Of a DNA stretch of 64,000 nt, positions 37,740-46,744 are shown piece by piece. The DNA comes from Burkholderia oklahomensis C6786 (GTDB lineage: Bacteria; Pseudomonadota; Gammaproteobacteria; Burkholderiales; Burkholderiaceae): assembly GCF_000959365.1 (NCBI RefSeq), contig NZ_CP009555.1, positions 310,001 to 374,000 of the forward strand. Direction: 5' to 3'. The position numbers and the translations under genes were made by a program. The notes below the pieces were generated by a model, which saw only the letters and a program-made list of their open reading frames with translations, had not been told where the DNA came from and ran no database searches. How positions within the stretch are numbered: the first letter of the stretch is position 1; each line of letters opens with the position of its first letter.

Positions 37740-38213
37740 TTACTTGCTCGCCGCCGAATCGCTTGCGGCGGCCGCGCCCGAGGCGCCCAGCGCGGCCGTC
37801 TGGCTCCATTGCTGCAGCTTGCGGCCGGCCGCTTCGAGACTCGTGCCGGCCGCGACGGCGGCTTGACCGAGCACGGCGGACGCGGCGCCCTGCAGGTGCG
37901 CCTGCGCGGCGGCCGACACCGAGCTCGCGGTGACGGGCGGCACGGCGGACGCCGCCGACGCGACGCCCTGCTTCGCCGCCTCGATCTGCTGATTGACGAA
38001 GCTCGCGACCTGGTCGAGCTTTTGCGTCGTCTGGCTGGCCGCGCGGGCGGCGGCAACGGCCGCGGTATCGGGCGGCGGCGGCGCACTCGCTTCTTCCGGC
38101 TTCTTGCATCCGGCAAGCGCGGCGGCGGCAACGGCCGCGAGCGCGGCGGCGTACATCCGGCTGCGGCCGGTACGGGAAACGATGGCGGTTGCGTTGGCGA
38201 TCTCGATCGTCAT
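37740..38213 (-). CDS. Alanine-rich lipoprotein of unknown function
   Basis: 157 residues from the ATG at 38213 (MTIEIANATAI); an ATG at 38156 (MYAAALAAV) would give a more ordinary lipoprotein signal. The lipobox LAGC is followed by KKPEEASAPPPPD, then a long Ala-rich helical stretch (about 65-150) with regular Gln/Lys/Glu positions suggesting a coiled coil. No enzymatic motif is visible and I do not recognise the family. It is separated from the Rrf2 gene by operator DNA and has its own promoter region upstream. Confidence 0.75.
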   Translation of the reverse strand: MTIEIANATAIVSRTGRSRMYAAALAAVAAAALAGCKKPEEASAPPPPDTAAVAAARAASQTTQKLDQVASFVNQQIEAAKQGVASAASAVPPVTASSVSAAAQAHLQGAASAVLGQAAVAAGTSLEAAGRKLQQWSQTAALGASGAAAASDSAASK

Positions 38214-38439
38214 GGCGAATGGCGCGGCAAAGCGGCTCCGTGTGGCGAAAAAGCCATGATACGACGCGCCGACGCGCACCTGTCCGCTTCCGTTTCTTTT
38301 TTACATGTCGTTGCCGCATGGGCGACGCCGCGCACAGCGCCCGCGCGGCCGGTCACCGCCCGCGCGAGCCGCTCCCGCGCCTGCGCCCGCGCCCGCATCG
38401 CGAGACGCCCGTCCATTCATACAAAAGCAATTCAAAAAA

Positions 38440-38478
38440 CTTTCATTTATAAAAAATAAACTTCCATCCAGTTTTCAT
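38440..38478 (+). promoter_or_regulatory. Possible Pho-box repeats upstream of the PhoX-type gene
   Basis: CTTCCAT (38461-38467) and TTTTCAT (38472-38478) are 7-bp repeats spaced by 4 bp, the geometry of a Pho box (consensus CTGTCAT), and CTTTCAT occurs at 38440-38446. The AT-rich stretch between could hold the promoter. The matches are imperfect, so PhoB control is only suggested. Confidence 0.4.
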
Positions 38479-38544
38479 CGCTGTCCGCCGCGCTCGATGT
38501 CGGCGCGTCCGCGTTTTCCGTCGCCCACAACAACTGGATTCCCC

Positions 38545-40503
38545 ATGCCCGCGTTGCCCAATCCCTCCCGCCGCCATGCCCTGAAGATTCTCGCCAGCGC
38601 GCCGATGCTGCCGCTCTCCGGCGTCGCGCTCCCCGCCCTGCTGTCCGGTTGCGGCGGGGACGACAACGTCGCGGCCGCGCCGCCCGCGGCCAGCTTCGCG
38701 GCCGCCGCGTTCGCGCCGATGGCCGCGCCGACGCTCGCCGACCCGGCCGCGATGGCGACGACGACCGTCGGCTCGACGCTGTCGGTATCGTTCAGCGACG
38801 GCTCGACGCGCAACTACAAGCTCGCGTACCGGCCGTTCTTCGTGACGGGCGACCAGGTGCCGGACGGCAAAGGCGGCACGATCCTCGCGGGCGGCTACTA
38901 CGACATCAACAACCGGCCGATCGTCGACGCGACGGTCGCGGGACGCGAGCGCCAGTTCTTCTCCGACTGTCCGGACGGCAGCTCGCTCCTCACGCTCAAG
39001 GACGCGAAGGTGCCTGGCGTGAAGGGCAACACGGTGTTCGCGGTCGTCCAGTTCGAATACGCGACGCGCAGCCAGAACGGCGATTCGGCGTACGGCCAGC
39101 TGCCGTCGCCGATCGCGGTGCTGACGCTCGATCAGGACCCGGCGACGGGCGCGCTCAAGCTCGTCAAGTACCACAACGTCGACACGTCGGCCGCGCACGG
39201 CCTGTGGATCACGTGCGGCGCGAGCCTGTCGCCGTGGAACACGCACCTGTCGAGCGAGGAGTACGAGCCGGACGCGACGAAGGCCGCGACCGACGCGCAG
39301 TTCAAGGCGTTCAGCCGGAACACTTTCGGCAGCGACACGGCCGCGAATCCGTACCACTACGGCCACCTGCCCGAGATCGTCGTGAACCCGGACGGCACGG
39401 GCGCCGTGAAGAAGCACTACTGCCTCGGGCGCATCTCGCACGAGCTGATCCACGTGATGCCCGACCAGCGCACCGTGATGATGGGCGACGACGCGACGAA
39501 CGGCGGCCTCTTCATGTTCGTCGCGGACAAGCCGGCCGACCTGTCGGCGGGCACGCTGTACGTCGGCAAGTGGACGCAGACGTCGGCGGCGGGCGCGGGC
39601 GCGGCGACGCTCACGTGGATCAGGCTCGGCCACGCGACGAGCGCCGAGATCGAGGCGCTCGCGAACCGGCTGAAGGCGTCCGACATCATGGACGTCGCGA
39701 CGACCGACCCGGCCGATCCGACGTTCGCGAAGATCCACTTCGGCGGCAAGTTCAACTGGATCCGCGTGAAGCCGGGGATGGAGCTCGCGGCCGCGTTCCT
39801 CGAGACGCACCGCTACGCGGCGCTCGCGGGCGGCAGCATGGCGTTCACGAAGCTCGAAGGGACGACCGCGAACGCGAAGGACAAGGTCGTCTACATGGCG
39901 ATGTCGCGGCTCGAGACGTCGATGGTGAAAGGCAACGCGGTGTCGCGCGACGTCGCGCTCGACAAGAAGATCGCGGCGGGCGCCGTCTACGCGCTCGGCA
40001 TGCGCGGCGGCCAGCGCGACACGTCGGGCGCCGCGATCGACAGCGAATGGGTGCCCGTCGACATGAGCGCGCCCGCGGCGCTCGTCGGCGAGGACCTGGC
40101 CGCGGCCGACGCGCTCGGCAATCTCGCGAATCCGGACAAGATCGCGAATCCGGACAACCTGAAGTTCTCGGAAAAGCTGCGCACCCTGTTCATCGGCGAG
40201 GATTCGGGGATGCACGTGAACAACTTCCTGTGGGCGTACAACGTCGACACGAAAAAGCTGTCGCGCGTGCTGTCGTGCCCGGCGGGCGCCGAGTCGACGG
40301 GCCTGCACGCAGTCGACGAGATCAACGGCTGGACCTACATCATGAGCAACTTCCAGCACGCGGGCGATTGGGAATCGCCGCTGCACGACAAGGTGAAGGG
40401 CACGCTCGATCCGCTCGTGCGCGCGAACTACAAGGACCGCTTCGGCGCGAGCGTCGGCTATCTGACGGCCGAGCCCGCGGCGATCCAGCTCAAGAAGGCG
40501 TGA
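38545..40503 (+). CDS. PhoX-family (DUF839) Tat-exported phosphatase
   Basis: 652 residues. The N-terminus has a twin-arginine motif (SRRHALKIL) followed by a hydrophobic region and a lipobox-like LLSGC, so export is by Tat and the protein may be lipid-anchored. The mature part matches DUF839, the PhoX alkaline-phosphatase family, whose members use calcium and iron. Recognisable blocks are SPWNTHLSSEEYEPDA, GRISHELIHVMPDQRTV with MMGDDATNGGLFMFVADK, and FIGEDSGMHVNNFLWAYN. The ATG at 38545 puts the Arg pair at residues 9-10; the upstream ATG at 38497 would add 16 residues before the Tat motif. It probably scavenges phosphate from organic esters. Confidence 0.9.
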   Translation: MPALPNPSRRHALKILASAPMLPLSGVALPALLSGCGGDDNVAAAPPAASFAAAAFAPMAAPTLADPAAMATTTVGSTLSVSFSDGSTRNYKLAYRPFFVTGDQVPDGKGGTILAGGYYDINNRPIVDATVAGRERQFFSDCPDGSSLLTLKDAKVPGVKGNTVFAVVQFEYATRSQNGDSAYGQLPSPIAVLTLDQDPATGALKLVKYHNVDTSAAHGLWITCGASLSPWNTHLSSEEYEPDATKAATDAQFKAFSRNTFGSDTAANPYHYGHLPEIVVNPDGTGAVKKHYCLGRISHELIHVMPDQRTVMMGDDATNGGLFMFVADKPADLSAGTLYVGKWTQTSAAGAGAATLTWIRLGHATSAEIEALANRLKASDIMDVATTDPADPTFAKIHFGGKFNWIRVKPGMELAAAFLETHRYAALAGGSMAFTKLEGTTANAKDKVVYMAMSRLETSMVKGNAVSRDVALDKKIAAGAVYALGMRGGQRDTSGAAIDSEWVPVDMSAPAALVGEDLAAADALGNLANPDKIANPDNLKFSEKLRTLFIGEDSGMHVNNFLWAYNVDTKKLSRVLSCPAGAESTGLHAVDEINGWTYIMSNFQHAGDWESPLHDKVKGTLDPLVRANYKDRFGASVGYLTAEPAAIQLKKA

Positions 40504-40556
40504 CAACCGGCTCTATTCGTCGTCACGGCTGATTCGCCGGCGCTCGACGCCGGGTT

Positions 40557-40590
40557 GGCGCGATGCCCTCGTGGCACCGCGCCTTTTTTT
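40557..40590 (+). terminator. Rho-independent terminator after the PhoX-type gene
   Basis: GGCGCG-A-TGCC pairs with GGCA-C-CGCGCC around CTCGT (one mismatch), followed by seven T residues at 40584-40590. It is 54 bp past the stop. Confidence 0.9.
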
Positions 40591-40697
40591 ATGCGCGCTC
40601 GCCGCGTGCGGCGGCGCCGTTCGGCAAAGACCGGACAGGCCGACATCCTTCCGCACACATCCCAATATATGGAACAGCCAATCAAGCTGTGAACGGC

Positions 40698-40825
40698 AAA
40701 AAAAAAGCGCCACGGAGACCGTGGCGCTAAAAAAGTTCTAGCCATTCCGAGGGCCGTGCTAGAACCTGAGAGACTGCATCGAACGTCGTTCCCGACTAAA
40801 CTAACGAAACAACGTTTCGAAATTA
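40698..40825 (-). ncRNA. Candidate small RNA with three hairpins and own promoter/terminator
   Basis: On the minus strand a -35 TTGACT (40855-40860) and a -10-like AAAAAT (40832-40837) are 17 bp apart, giving a start near 40825. The predicted transcript of about 128 nt forms CGAAAC-GTT-GTTTCG (40805-40819), then GTTCTAGC / GCTAGAAC with a 15-base loop (40735-40765), and ends with the intrinsic terminator AGCGCCACGG-TCT-CCGTGGCGCT plus nine T residues (40698-40728). No protein-coding frame on the minus strand explains the terminator. The upstream plus-strand gene already has its own terminator. It is unassigned to any known RNA family by eye. Confidence 0.6.
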
Positions 40826-41044
40826 GGAGACATTTTTTCCGTTTCCGGCCGACAAGTCAAGCGAAAAATACATGCTCCCTCCTCATTCCCGACGGTGCGC
40901 GACCCGACATTTCCCTAATAAACTCAGGGAAAATCAGTAAATATTGCGCATCGTGAAAGATTATGGCGAAGCGTGCGCATTTTCCGGTATTCGTCTTACA
41001 ATTTATAAAAATCTGAAATCAAGTTTCGAAAAAGAGAGATATCC

Positions 41045-41872
41045 GTGACGACACGCTCCAACGCCCAACCCGTTTCCCGGGAACGGGAAGCCACCTCCGA
41101 CGAAATCACGGCCCTCGCGCGCGGCTTGGCCGTCCTGCGTCGCATCGCGGCCTCCGATGCCCCGGTCAGCAACCGGGAACTGGCAGAATTGACAGGTATC
41201 CCGAAGCCAACCGTGTCGCGGATCACGGCGACGCTCGTCAGCGCCGGATTCCTGTTCCAGTTGCCCGACAGCGAGCGCTTCGTGCTGACGGCGTCGGTGC
41301 TCGAGCTCAGCAACGGCTTCCTGCGCAACTTCGACATCCGCGCGCGCTCGCGGCCGTTCCTCGTCGAGCTCGCCGAAAAGACCTCGCTGTCCGTCCACCT
41401 CGCGGTGCGCGACCGCCTCGACATGGTCGCGATCGACGTGATCCGCCCGCGCTCGGCGGTGCTCGTCACACGGCTCGAGACCGGCTCGCGGATGGACATC
41501 GCACGCACGGCGGTCGGCCGCGCGTACCTCGCGGCGCTCGAGGACGACGCGCGGCGCGAGCTGATCGGCGCGCTGCAGGCCGCGGCGGGCGACGACTGGC
41601 CGTTCGTCGTCGCACGGCTGAATTCCGCGCTCTCCGATATCGCGCAGAACGGCTATGCGATCGCGATCGGCGAATGGCGCGAGGAACTGAATGCAATCGC
41701 AGCGGGCTTCGTCGCGCCGACCGGCCAGCGCTACGCGGTCAACTGCGGCGGTTCCGCGCACCAGTGCACGCCCGACTTCCTGCGCTCGGTCGCGGTGCCC
41801 GCGCTACGCGAGTGCATCGCGAAGATCACGCGCGAGATCGGCGGCTCCGCCTGGCCGGACCGCGCGCGCTGA
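41045..41872 (+). CDS. IclR-family transcriptional regulator
   Basis: 275 residues. The start is GTG at 41045 preceded by AAGAGAGA. The winged helix-turn-helix is about 20-85 (ALARGLAVLRRIAASDAPVS, ELAELTGIPKPTVSRI) and the C-terminal IclR effector domain about 95-265 (SLSVHLAVRDRLDMVAID, then NGYAIAIGEWREELNAIA). Such proteins bind aromatic or carboxylic acids and control catabolic genes. No catabolic gene is adjacent, so the target is unknown. The long AT-rich upstream region (about 300 bp) also holds the candidate small RNA, which points in the opposite direction. Confidence 0.92.
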   Translation: MTTRSNAQPVSREREATSDEITALARGLAVLRRIAASDAPVSNRELAELTGIPKPTVSRITATLVSAGFLFQLPDSERFVLTASVLELSNGFLRNFDIRARSRPFLVELAEKTSLSVHLAVRDRLDMVAIDVIRPRSAVLVTRLETGSRMDIARTAVGRAYLAALEDDARRELIGALQAAAGDDWPFVVARLNSALSDIAQNGYAIAIGEWREELNAIAAGFVAPTGQRYAVNCGGSAHQCTPDFLRSVAVPALRECIAKITREIGGSAWPDRAR

Positions 41873-41940
41873 CGCGCAGTCTTTCGCCATGCCTGCCGCC
41901 GCGGGCGGCACGCGGGCCGCGATGCCCACGCCCGACGCGC

Positions 41941-42017
41941 GCCCTTCGCCCTTCGCCCTTCGCCCTTCGCCCTTCGCCCTTCGCCCTTCGCCCTTCGCCC
42001 GCAGCCCGCAGCCCGCA
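41941..42017. repeat. Heptanucleotide tandem repeat (GCCCTTC x8, GCCCGCA x3)
   Basis: Eight perfect copies of GCCCTTC occupy 41941-41996, continued by three copies of the related GCCCGCA (41997-42017). It lies 69-145 bp after the IclR stop and upstream of the RND operon. It is not in a gene, so copy change could alter spacing or transcript structure rather than a protein. Confidence 0.95.
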
Positions 42018-42288
42018 GCCGACAACCGCACGCCCCCGCAAGCCGCCGCCCCGGCCGCGCGATCGCGCGCCGTCATCATCCGTTCATCTGTAACGACCGT
42101 AATTCGTTGAAAGATTGGATGCTGGACTGTAACCGTCATGGGGACGTAGCATCATGCAACCTCGCGCCGCTAACGGCGCACCCCGCTCTTTCGCGACGCG
42201 ACCGGGCCGCAGCCGGCCCGCGCCGATCGCGAACGCGGCTCATCCGCGCCTGTCGTACGCGCTGCACGCCGACATCCAGATCGAACCG

Positions 42289-43620
42289 ATGGACAACCAA
42301 GAAAAGCCCGCTCCCCGCTCTCCCGCCCACCCGCCGTCGGGCCCCGACGCGCCCCGCTCGCACCGCAAGCTGATCGCGTTCTGCACGCTCGCGGTCGTCG
42401 CGATCGGCGGCCTCTTGTGGTGGCATCCATGGAAGGACGGCGCAAGCGGGGCAAGCGGCGCGACCGCCGCGAGCCAGCCGGGCGGCGCGCGCAAGCGAGG
42501 CGGGCCGGCCGCGCTCGCGAACCTGCCGCAGCCCGTCCAGGTCGCGGCCGCGGCGCGCGGCGAGATGCCCATCGTCCTCAACGCGCTCGGCACGGTCACG
42601 CCGCTCGCGAACGTGGCGGTCAGGACCCAGCTGTCCGGATACCTGCAGTCCGTCTCGTTCCAGGAAGGCCAGATCGTCAGGAAAGGCGACGTGCTCGCGC
42701 AGATCGATCCGCGTCCGTACCAGATCACGCTCGCGAACGCGCAGGGCGCGCTCGCGCGCGACGAGGCGCTCCTCGCGACCGCGCGCCTCGACCTGCAGCG
42801 CTACCAGACGCTCGTCGCGCAGGATTCGATCGCAAAGCAGACGGCCGACACGCAGGCGTCGCTCGTCAAGCAGTACGAAGGCACCGTGCAGATCGACCGC
42901 GCGGCGATCGACTCCGCGAAGCTCAACCTGACGTACGCGCGGATCACGGCGCCCGTGTCGGGCCGCGTCGGCCTGCGGCAGGTCGATCCGGGCAACTACG
43001 TGACGCCGTCGGATACGAACGGCATCGTCGTCATCACGCAATTGCAGCCGATGAGCGTGATCTTCACGACGTCGGAAGACAACCTGCCGTCGATCCTCAA
43101 GCAGGTGAACGCCGGCAGCAAGCTGTCGATCACCGCGTACAACCGCAACAACACGACGCCGCTCGAAACCGGCGTGCTCGACACGCTCGACAATCAGATC
43201 GATACGTCGACGGGCACCGTGAAGCTGCGCGCGACGTTCGAGAACAAGAGCAACCTGCTGTTCCCGAATCAGTTCGTCAACACGCGCCTCCTCGTCGACA
43301 CGATGCGCGACGCGACGATCGTGCCGACCTCGGCCGTGCTGACGGGCTCGATCGGCCAGTTCGTCTACGTCGTGAAGCCGGACAACACCGTGACCGTGCG
43401 CAAGGTGAAGCCCGGCCCCGTCGACGGCGAGCGCACGAGCATCGTCGACGGGCTCGCGGTCGGCGAGCGCGTCGTGACCGACGGCTCCGACCGGCTGCGC
43501 GAAGGCTCGGCGATCACGATTCCGGCCGAGCAGCCGAAGCACGCGTCGGGCGCGAAAGGCGCGTCGGCCGCGTCCGGCGCGCACAAGCGCCGCGCGGCGT
43601 CGCAGGCCCAGTCGCAATGA
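42289..43620 (+). CDS. RND efflux periplasmic adaptor (MdtA-like)
   Basis: 443 residues from the ATG at 42289 (MDNQEKPAPR); an in-frame ATG at 42154 would add 45 Arg/Pro/Ala-rich residues of doubtful coding quality. One anchor helix (about 25-45) is followed by the lipoyl/hairpin and beta-barrel regions of a membrane-fusion protein. Characteristic blocks are PLANVAVRTQLSGYLQSVSF, DVLAQIDPRPYQ and ARITAPVSGRVGLRQVDPGN. It bridges the two inner-membrane pumps encoded next to an outer-membrane channel. The stop lies 13 bp before the first pump gene. No outer-membrane component is present in the window. Confidence 0.93.
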   Translation: MDNQEKPAPRSPAHPPSGPDAPRSHRKLIAFCTLAVVAIGGLLWWHPWKDGASGASGATAASQPGGARKRGGPAALANLPQPVQVAAAARGEMPIVLNALGTVTPLANVAVRTQLSGYLQSVSFQEGQIVRKGDVLAQIDPRPYQITLANAQGALARDEALLATARLDLQRYQTLVAQDSIAKQTADTQASLVKQYEGTVQIDRAAIDSAKLNLTYARITAPVSGRVGLRQVDPGNYVTPSDTNGIVVITQLQPMSVIFTTSEDNLPSILKQVNAGSKLSITAYNRNNTTPLETGVLDTLDNQIDTSTGTVKLRATFENKSNLLFPNQFVNTRLLVDTMRDATIVPTSAVLTGSIGQFVYVVKPDNTVTVRKVKPGPVDGERTSIVDGLAVGERVVTDGSDRLREGSAITIPAEQPKHASGAKGASAASGAHKRRAASQAQSQ

Positions 43621-43633
43621 CGCCGGCTGATCG

Positions 43634-46600
43634 ATGAATCCGTCCCGCGTCTTCATTCTTCGCCCGGTCGGCACCGCCCTCCTGATGGCGGCGATCCTGC
43701 TCGCCGGCCTCGTCGCGCTGCGCTTTTTGCCGCTCGCCGCACTCCCCGAGGTCGACTATCCGACGATCCAGGTCCAGACCTTCTATCCGGGCGCGAGCCC
43801 CGAGGTGATGACGTCGTCCGTCACCGCGCCGCTCGAGCGGCAGTTCGGGCAGATGCCGTCGCTCAACCAGATGTCGTCGCAGAGCTCGGCGGGCGCGTCC
43901 GTCATCACGCTGCAGTTCAGCCTCGACCTGCCGCTCGACGTCGCCGAGCAGGAAGTGCAGGCGGCGATCAACGCGGCCGGCAACCTGCTGCCGTCGGACC
44001 TCCCCGCGCCGCCGATCTACGCGAAGGTCAATCCGGCCGACGCGCCCGTCATCACGCTCGCCGTCACGTCGAAGACGCTGCCCCTCACGCAGGTTCAGGA
44101 TCTCGCCGACACGCGGCTCGCGATGAAGATCTCGCAGGTGGCGGGCGTCGGCCTCGTCAGCCTGTCGGGCGGCAACCGGCCGGCCGTGCGGATCCAGGCG
44201 AACCCGCTCGCGCTCGCGTCGTACGGCCTCAATCTCGACGACCTGCGCACGACGATCTCGAACCTGAACGTCAACACGCCGAAGGGCAACTTCGACGGCC
44301 CGACGCGCGCGTACACGATCAACGCGAACGACCAGCTGACGAGCGCCGAGCAATACCAGGACGCCGTCGTCGCGTACAAGAACGGCCGGCCCGTGATGCT
44401 GACCGACGTCGCGAAGATCGTCGCCGGCTCGGAGAACACGAAGCTCGGCGCGTGGGTCGATTCCGAGCCCGCGATCATCCTGAACGTGCAGCGGCAGCCG
44501 GGCGCGAACGTGATCCAGACGGTCGACAACATCAAGGCGATCCTGCCGAAGCTGCAGGAATCGCTGCCCGCCGCGCTCGACGTGCAGATCGTCACCGACC
44601 GCACGACGATGATCCGCGCCGCCGTGCGCGACGTGCAGTTCGAGCTCGGGCTCGCGGTCGCGCTCGTCGTGCTCGTGATGTACCTGTTCCTCGCGAACGT
44701 CTACGCGACGATCATCCCGAGCCTGTCGGTGCCCTTGTCGCTGATCGGCACGCTCGCGGTGATGTACCTGTCGGGCTTCTCGCTGAACAACCTGTCGCTG
44801 ATGGCGCTCACGATCGCGACGGGCTTCGTCGTCGACGACGCGATCGTGATGATCGAGAACATCGCGCGCTACGTCGAGGAAGGCGATTCCGCGCTCGAAG
44901 CGGCGCTGAAGGGCTCGAAGCAGATCGGCTTCACGATCATCTCGCTGACGGTGTCCCTCATCGCCGTGCTGATTCCGCTCCTCTTCATGGGCGACGTGGT
45001 CGGGCGGCTGTTCCACGAGTTCGCGATCACGCTCGCGGTGACGATCGTGATCTCGGCCATCGTGTCGCTCACGCTCGTGCCGATGATGTGCGCGAAGCTG
45101 CTGCGCCACACGCCGCCGCCCGAGAGCCACCGCTTCGAGGCGAAGGTGCACGTGCTGATCGATCGCGTGATCGCGCGCTACGGCATCGCGCTGCAGTGGG
45201 TGCTGAACCGGCAGCGCTCGACGCTCGTCGTCGCGTTGCTGACGCTCGCGCTCACCGCCCTTCTCTACGTCGAGATTCCAAAGGGCTTCTTCCCGACCCA
45301 GGACACGGGCGTGATCCAGGCGATCACGCAGGCGCCGCAGGCCGTGTCGTACGGCGCGATGGCCGAGCGGCAGCAGGCGCTCGCGGCCGAGATCCTGAAG
45401 CATCCGGACGTCGAGAGCCTCACGTCGTTCATCGGCGTCGACGGCTCGAACATCACGCTGAACAGCGGCCGGATGCTGATCAACCTGAAGCCGCGCGACG
45501 AGCGCAGCGAGACGGCGAGCGACGTGATCCGCTCGCTGCAGCAGCAGGTGTCGAACATCCCCGGCATTTCGCTCTACATGCAGCCGGTGCAGGATCTGAC
45601 GATCGACTCGACGGTGAGCCCGACGCAGTATCAGTTCATGCTGACGAGCCCGAATCCGGACGAGTTCACGACCTGGGTGCCGAAGCTCGTCGAGCGGCTG
45701 AAGAAGGAGCCGTCGCTCGCCGACGTCGCGACCGACCTGCAGAACAACGGCAAGTCGGTCTACATCGAGATCGACCGGGCGACCGCCGCGCGCTTCGGGA
45801 TCACGCCCGCGACCGTCGACAACGCGCTCTACGACGCGTACGGCCAGCGGATCGTGTCGACGATCTTCACGCAGTCGAACCAGTACCGCGTGATCCTCGA
45901 GTCCGAGCCGCAGATGCAGCACTACACCGAATCGCTGAACGGCATCTACCTGCCGTCGGCGGGCAGCGGCCAGGTGCCGCTCTCGACGATCGCGACGTTC
46001 CACGAGCGGCCGGCGCCCCTCCTCGTGTCGCATCTGTCGCAGTTCCCCTCGACGACGATCTCGTTCAACCTCGCGCCGGGCGCGTCGCTCGGCGAGGCGG
46101 TCAAGGCGATCGACGCGGCCGAGCGCGACGTCGGGCTGCCCGCGTCGTTCCAGACGCGCTTCCAGGGCGCGGCGCTCGCGTTCCAGGCGTCGCTGTCGAA
46201 CCAGCTGTTCCTGATCCTCGCCGCGATCATCACGATGTACATCGTGCTCGGCGTGCTGTACGAGAGCTACATCCATCCGATCACGATCCTCTCGACGCTG
46301 CCGTCGGCGGGCGTGGGCGCGCTGCTCGCGCTGATGATCACCGGGCACGACCTCGACATCATCGGGATCATCGGCATCGTGCTGCTGATCGGCATCGTGA
46401 AGAAGAACGCGATCATGATGATCGACTTCGCGCTCGAAGCCGAGCGCGTCGAGGGCAAGCCGCCGCGCGAGGCGATCTATCAGGCATGCCTGCTGCGCTT
46501 CCGGCCGATCCTGATGACGACGCTGGCCGCGCTGCTCGGCGCCGTGCCGCTCATCGTCGGCTCCGGCGCGGGCTCCGAGCTGCGCCAGCCGCTCGGGATC

Positions 46601-46744
46601 GCGATCGCGGGCGGGCTCATCGTGTCGCAGGTGCTGACGCTCTTCACGACGCCCGTGATCTACCTCGGCTTCGACGCGCTCGCGCGCCGCATCCGCGGCT
46701 TCTTCGATCGCTCCGGCTCGACGGCCGCGCATCCGGACGCGTAA
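43634..46744 (+). CDS. RND efflux pump subunit (MdtB-like)
   Basis: 1036 residues, normal for the hydrophobe/amphiphile efflux family: twelve helices with two large periplasmic loops. The start [20 protein letters not shown], the proton-relay region [19 protein letters not shown] (about 395-413) with the conserved Asp pair, and the [21 protein letters not shown] signature late in the protein all fit. MdtB-type proteins form a heteromultimer with MdtC rather than a homotrimer. The adaptor stop is 13 bp upstream and the next pump gene begins immediately after the TAA, so the three are one operon. Substrates in relatives include bile salts, novobiocin and other drugs. Confidence 0.95.
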   Translation: MNPSRVFILRPVGTALLMAAILLAGLVALRFLPLAALPEVDYPTIQVQTFYPGASPEVMTSSVTAPLERQFGQMPSLNQMSSQSSAGASVITLQFSLDLPLDVAEQEVQAAINAAGNLLPSDLPAPPIYAKVNPADAPVITLAVTSKTLPLTQVQDLADTRLAMKISQVAGVGLVSLSGGNRPAVRIQANPLALASYGLNLDDLRTTISNLNVNTPKGNFDGPTRAYTINANDQLTSAEQYQDAVVAYKNGRPVMLTDVAKIVAGSENTKLGAWVDSEPAIILNVQRQPGANVIQTVDNIKAILPKLQESLPAALDVQIVTDRTTMIRAAVRDVQFELGLAVALVVLVMYLFLANVYATIIPSLSVPLSLIGTLAVMYLSGFSLNNLSLMALTIATGFVVDDAIVMIENIARYVEEGDSALEAALKGSKQIGFTIISLTVSLIAVLIPLLFMGDVVGRLFHEFAITLAVTIVISAIVSLTLVPMMCAKLLRHTPPPESHRFEAKVHVLIDRVIARYGIALQWVLNRQRSTLVVALLTLALTALLYVEIPKGFFPTQDTGVIQAITQAPQAVSYGAMAERQQALAAEILKHPDVESLTSFIGVDGSNITLNSGRMLINLKPRDERSETASDVIRSLQQQVSNIPGISLYMQPVQDLTIDSTVSPTQYQFMLTSPNPDEFTTWVPKLVERLKKEPSLADVATDLQNNGKSVYIEIDRATAARFGITPATVDNALYDAYGQRIVSTIFTQSNQYRVILESEPQMQHYTESLNGIYLPSAGSGQVPLSTIATFHERPAPLLVSHLSQFPSTTISFNLAPGASLGEAVKAIDAAERDVGLPASFQTRFQGAALAFQASLSNQLFLILAAIITMYIVLGVLYESYIHPITILSTLPSAGVGALLALMITGHDLDIIGIIGIVLLIGIVKKNAIMMIDFALEAERVEGKPPREAIYQACLLRFRPILMTTLAALLGAVPLIVGSGAGSELRQPLGIAIAGGLIVSQVLTLFTTPVIYLGFDALARRIRGFFDRSGSTAAHPDA

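Noticed and set aside
40756..40956. A 66-residue plus-strand frame between the PhoX-type and IclR genes
   Set aside because: No ribosome-binding site, no domain, and it overlaps the better-supported minus-strand RNA signals.
41941..42017. Heptamer array as a CRISPR
   Set aside because: The unit is 7 bp with no spacers; it is a simple tandem repeat.
41826..42139. Frames with GEGRRAKGEGRRAK-type repeats over the heptamer
   Set aside because: These are translations of the heptanucleotide repeat, not a gene.
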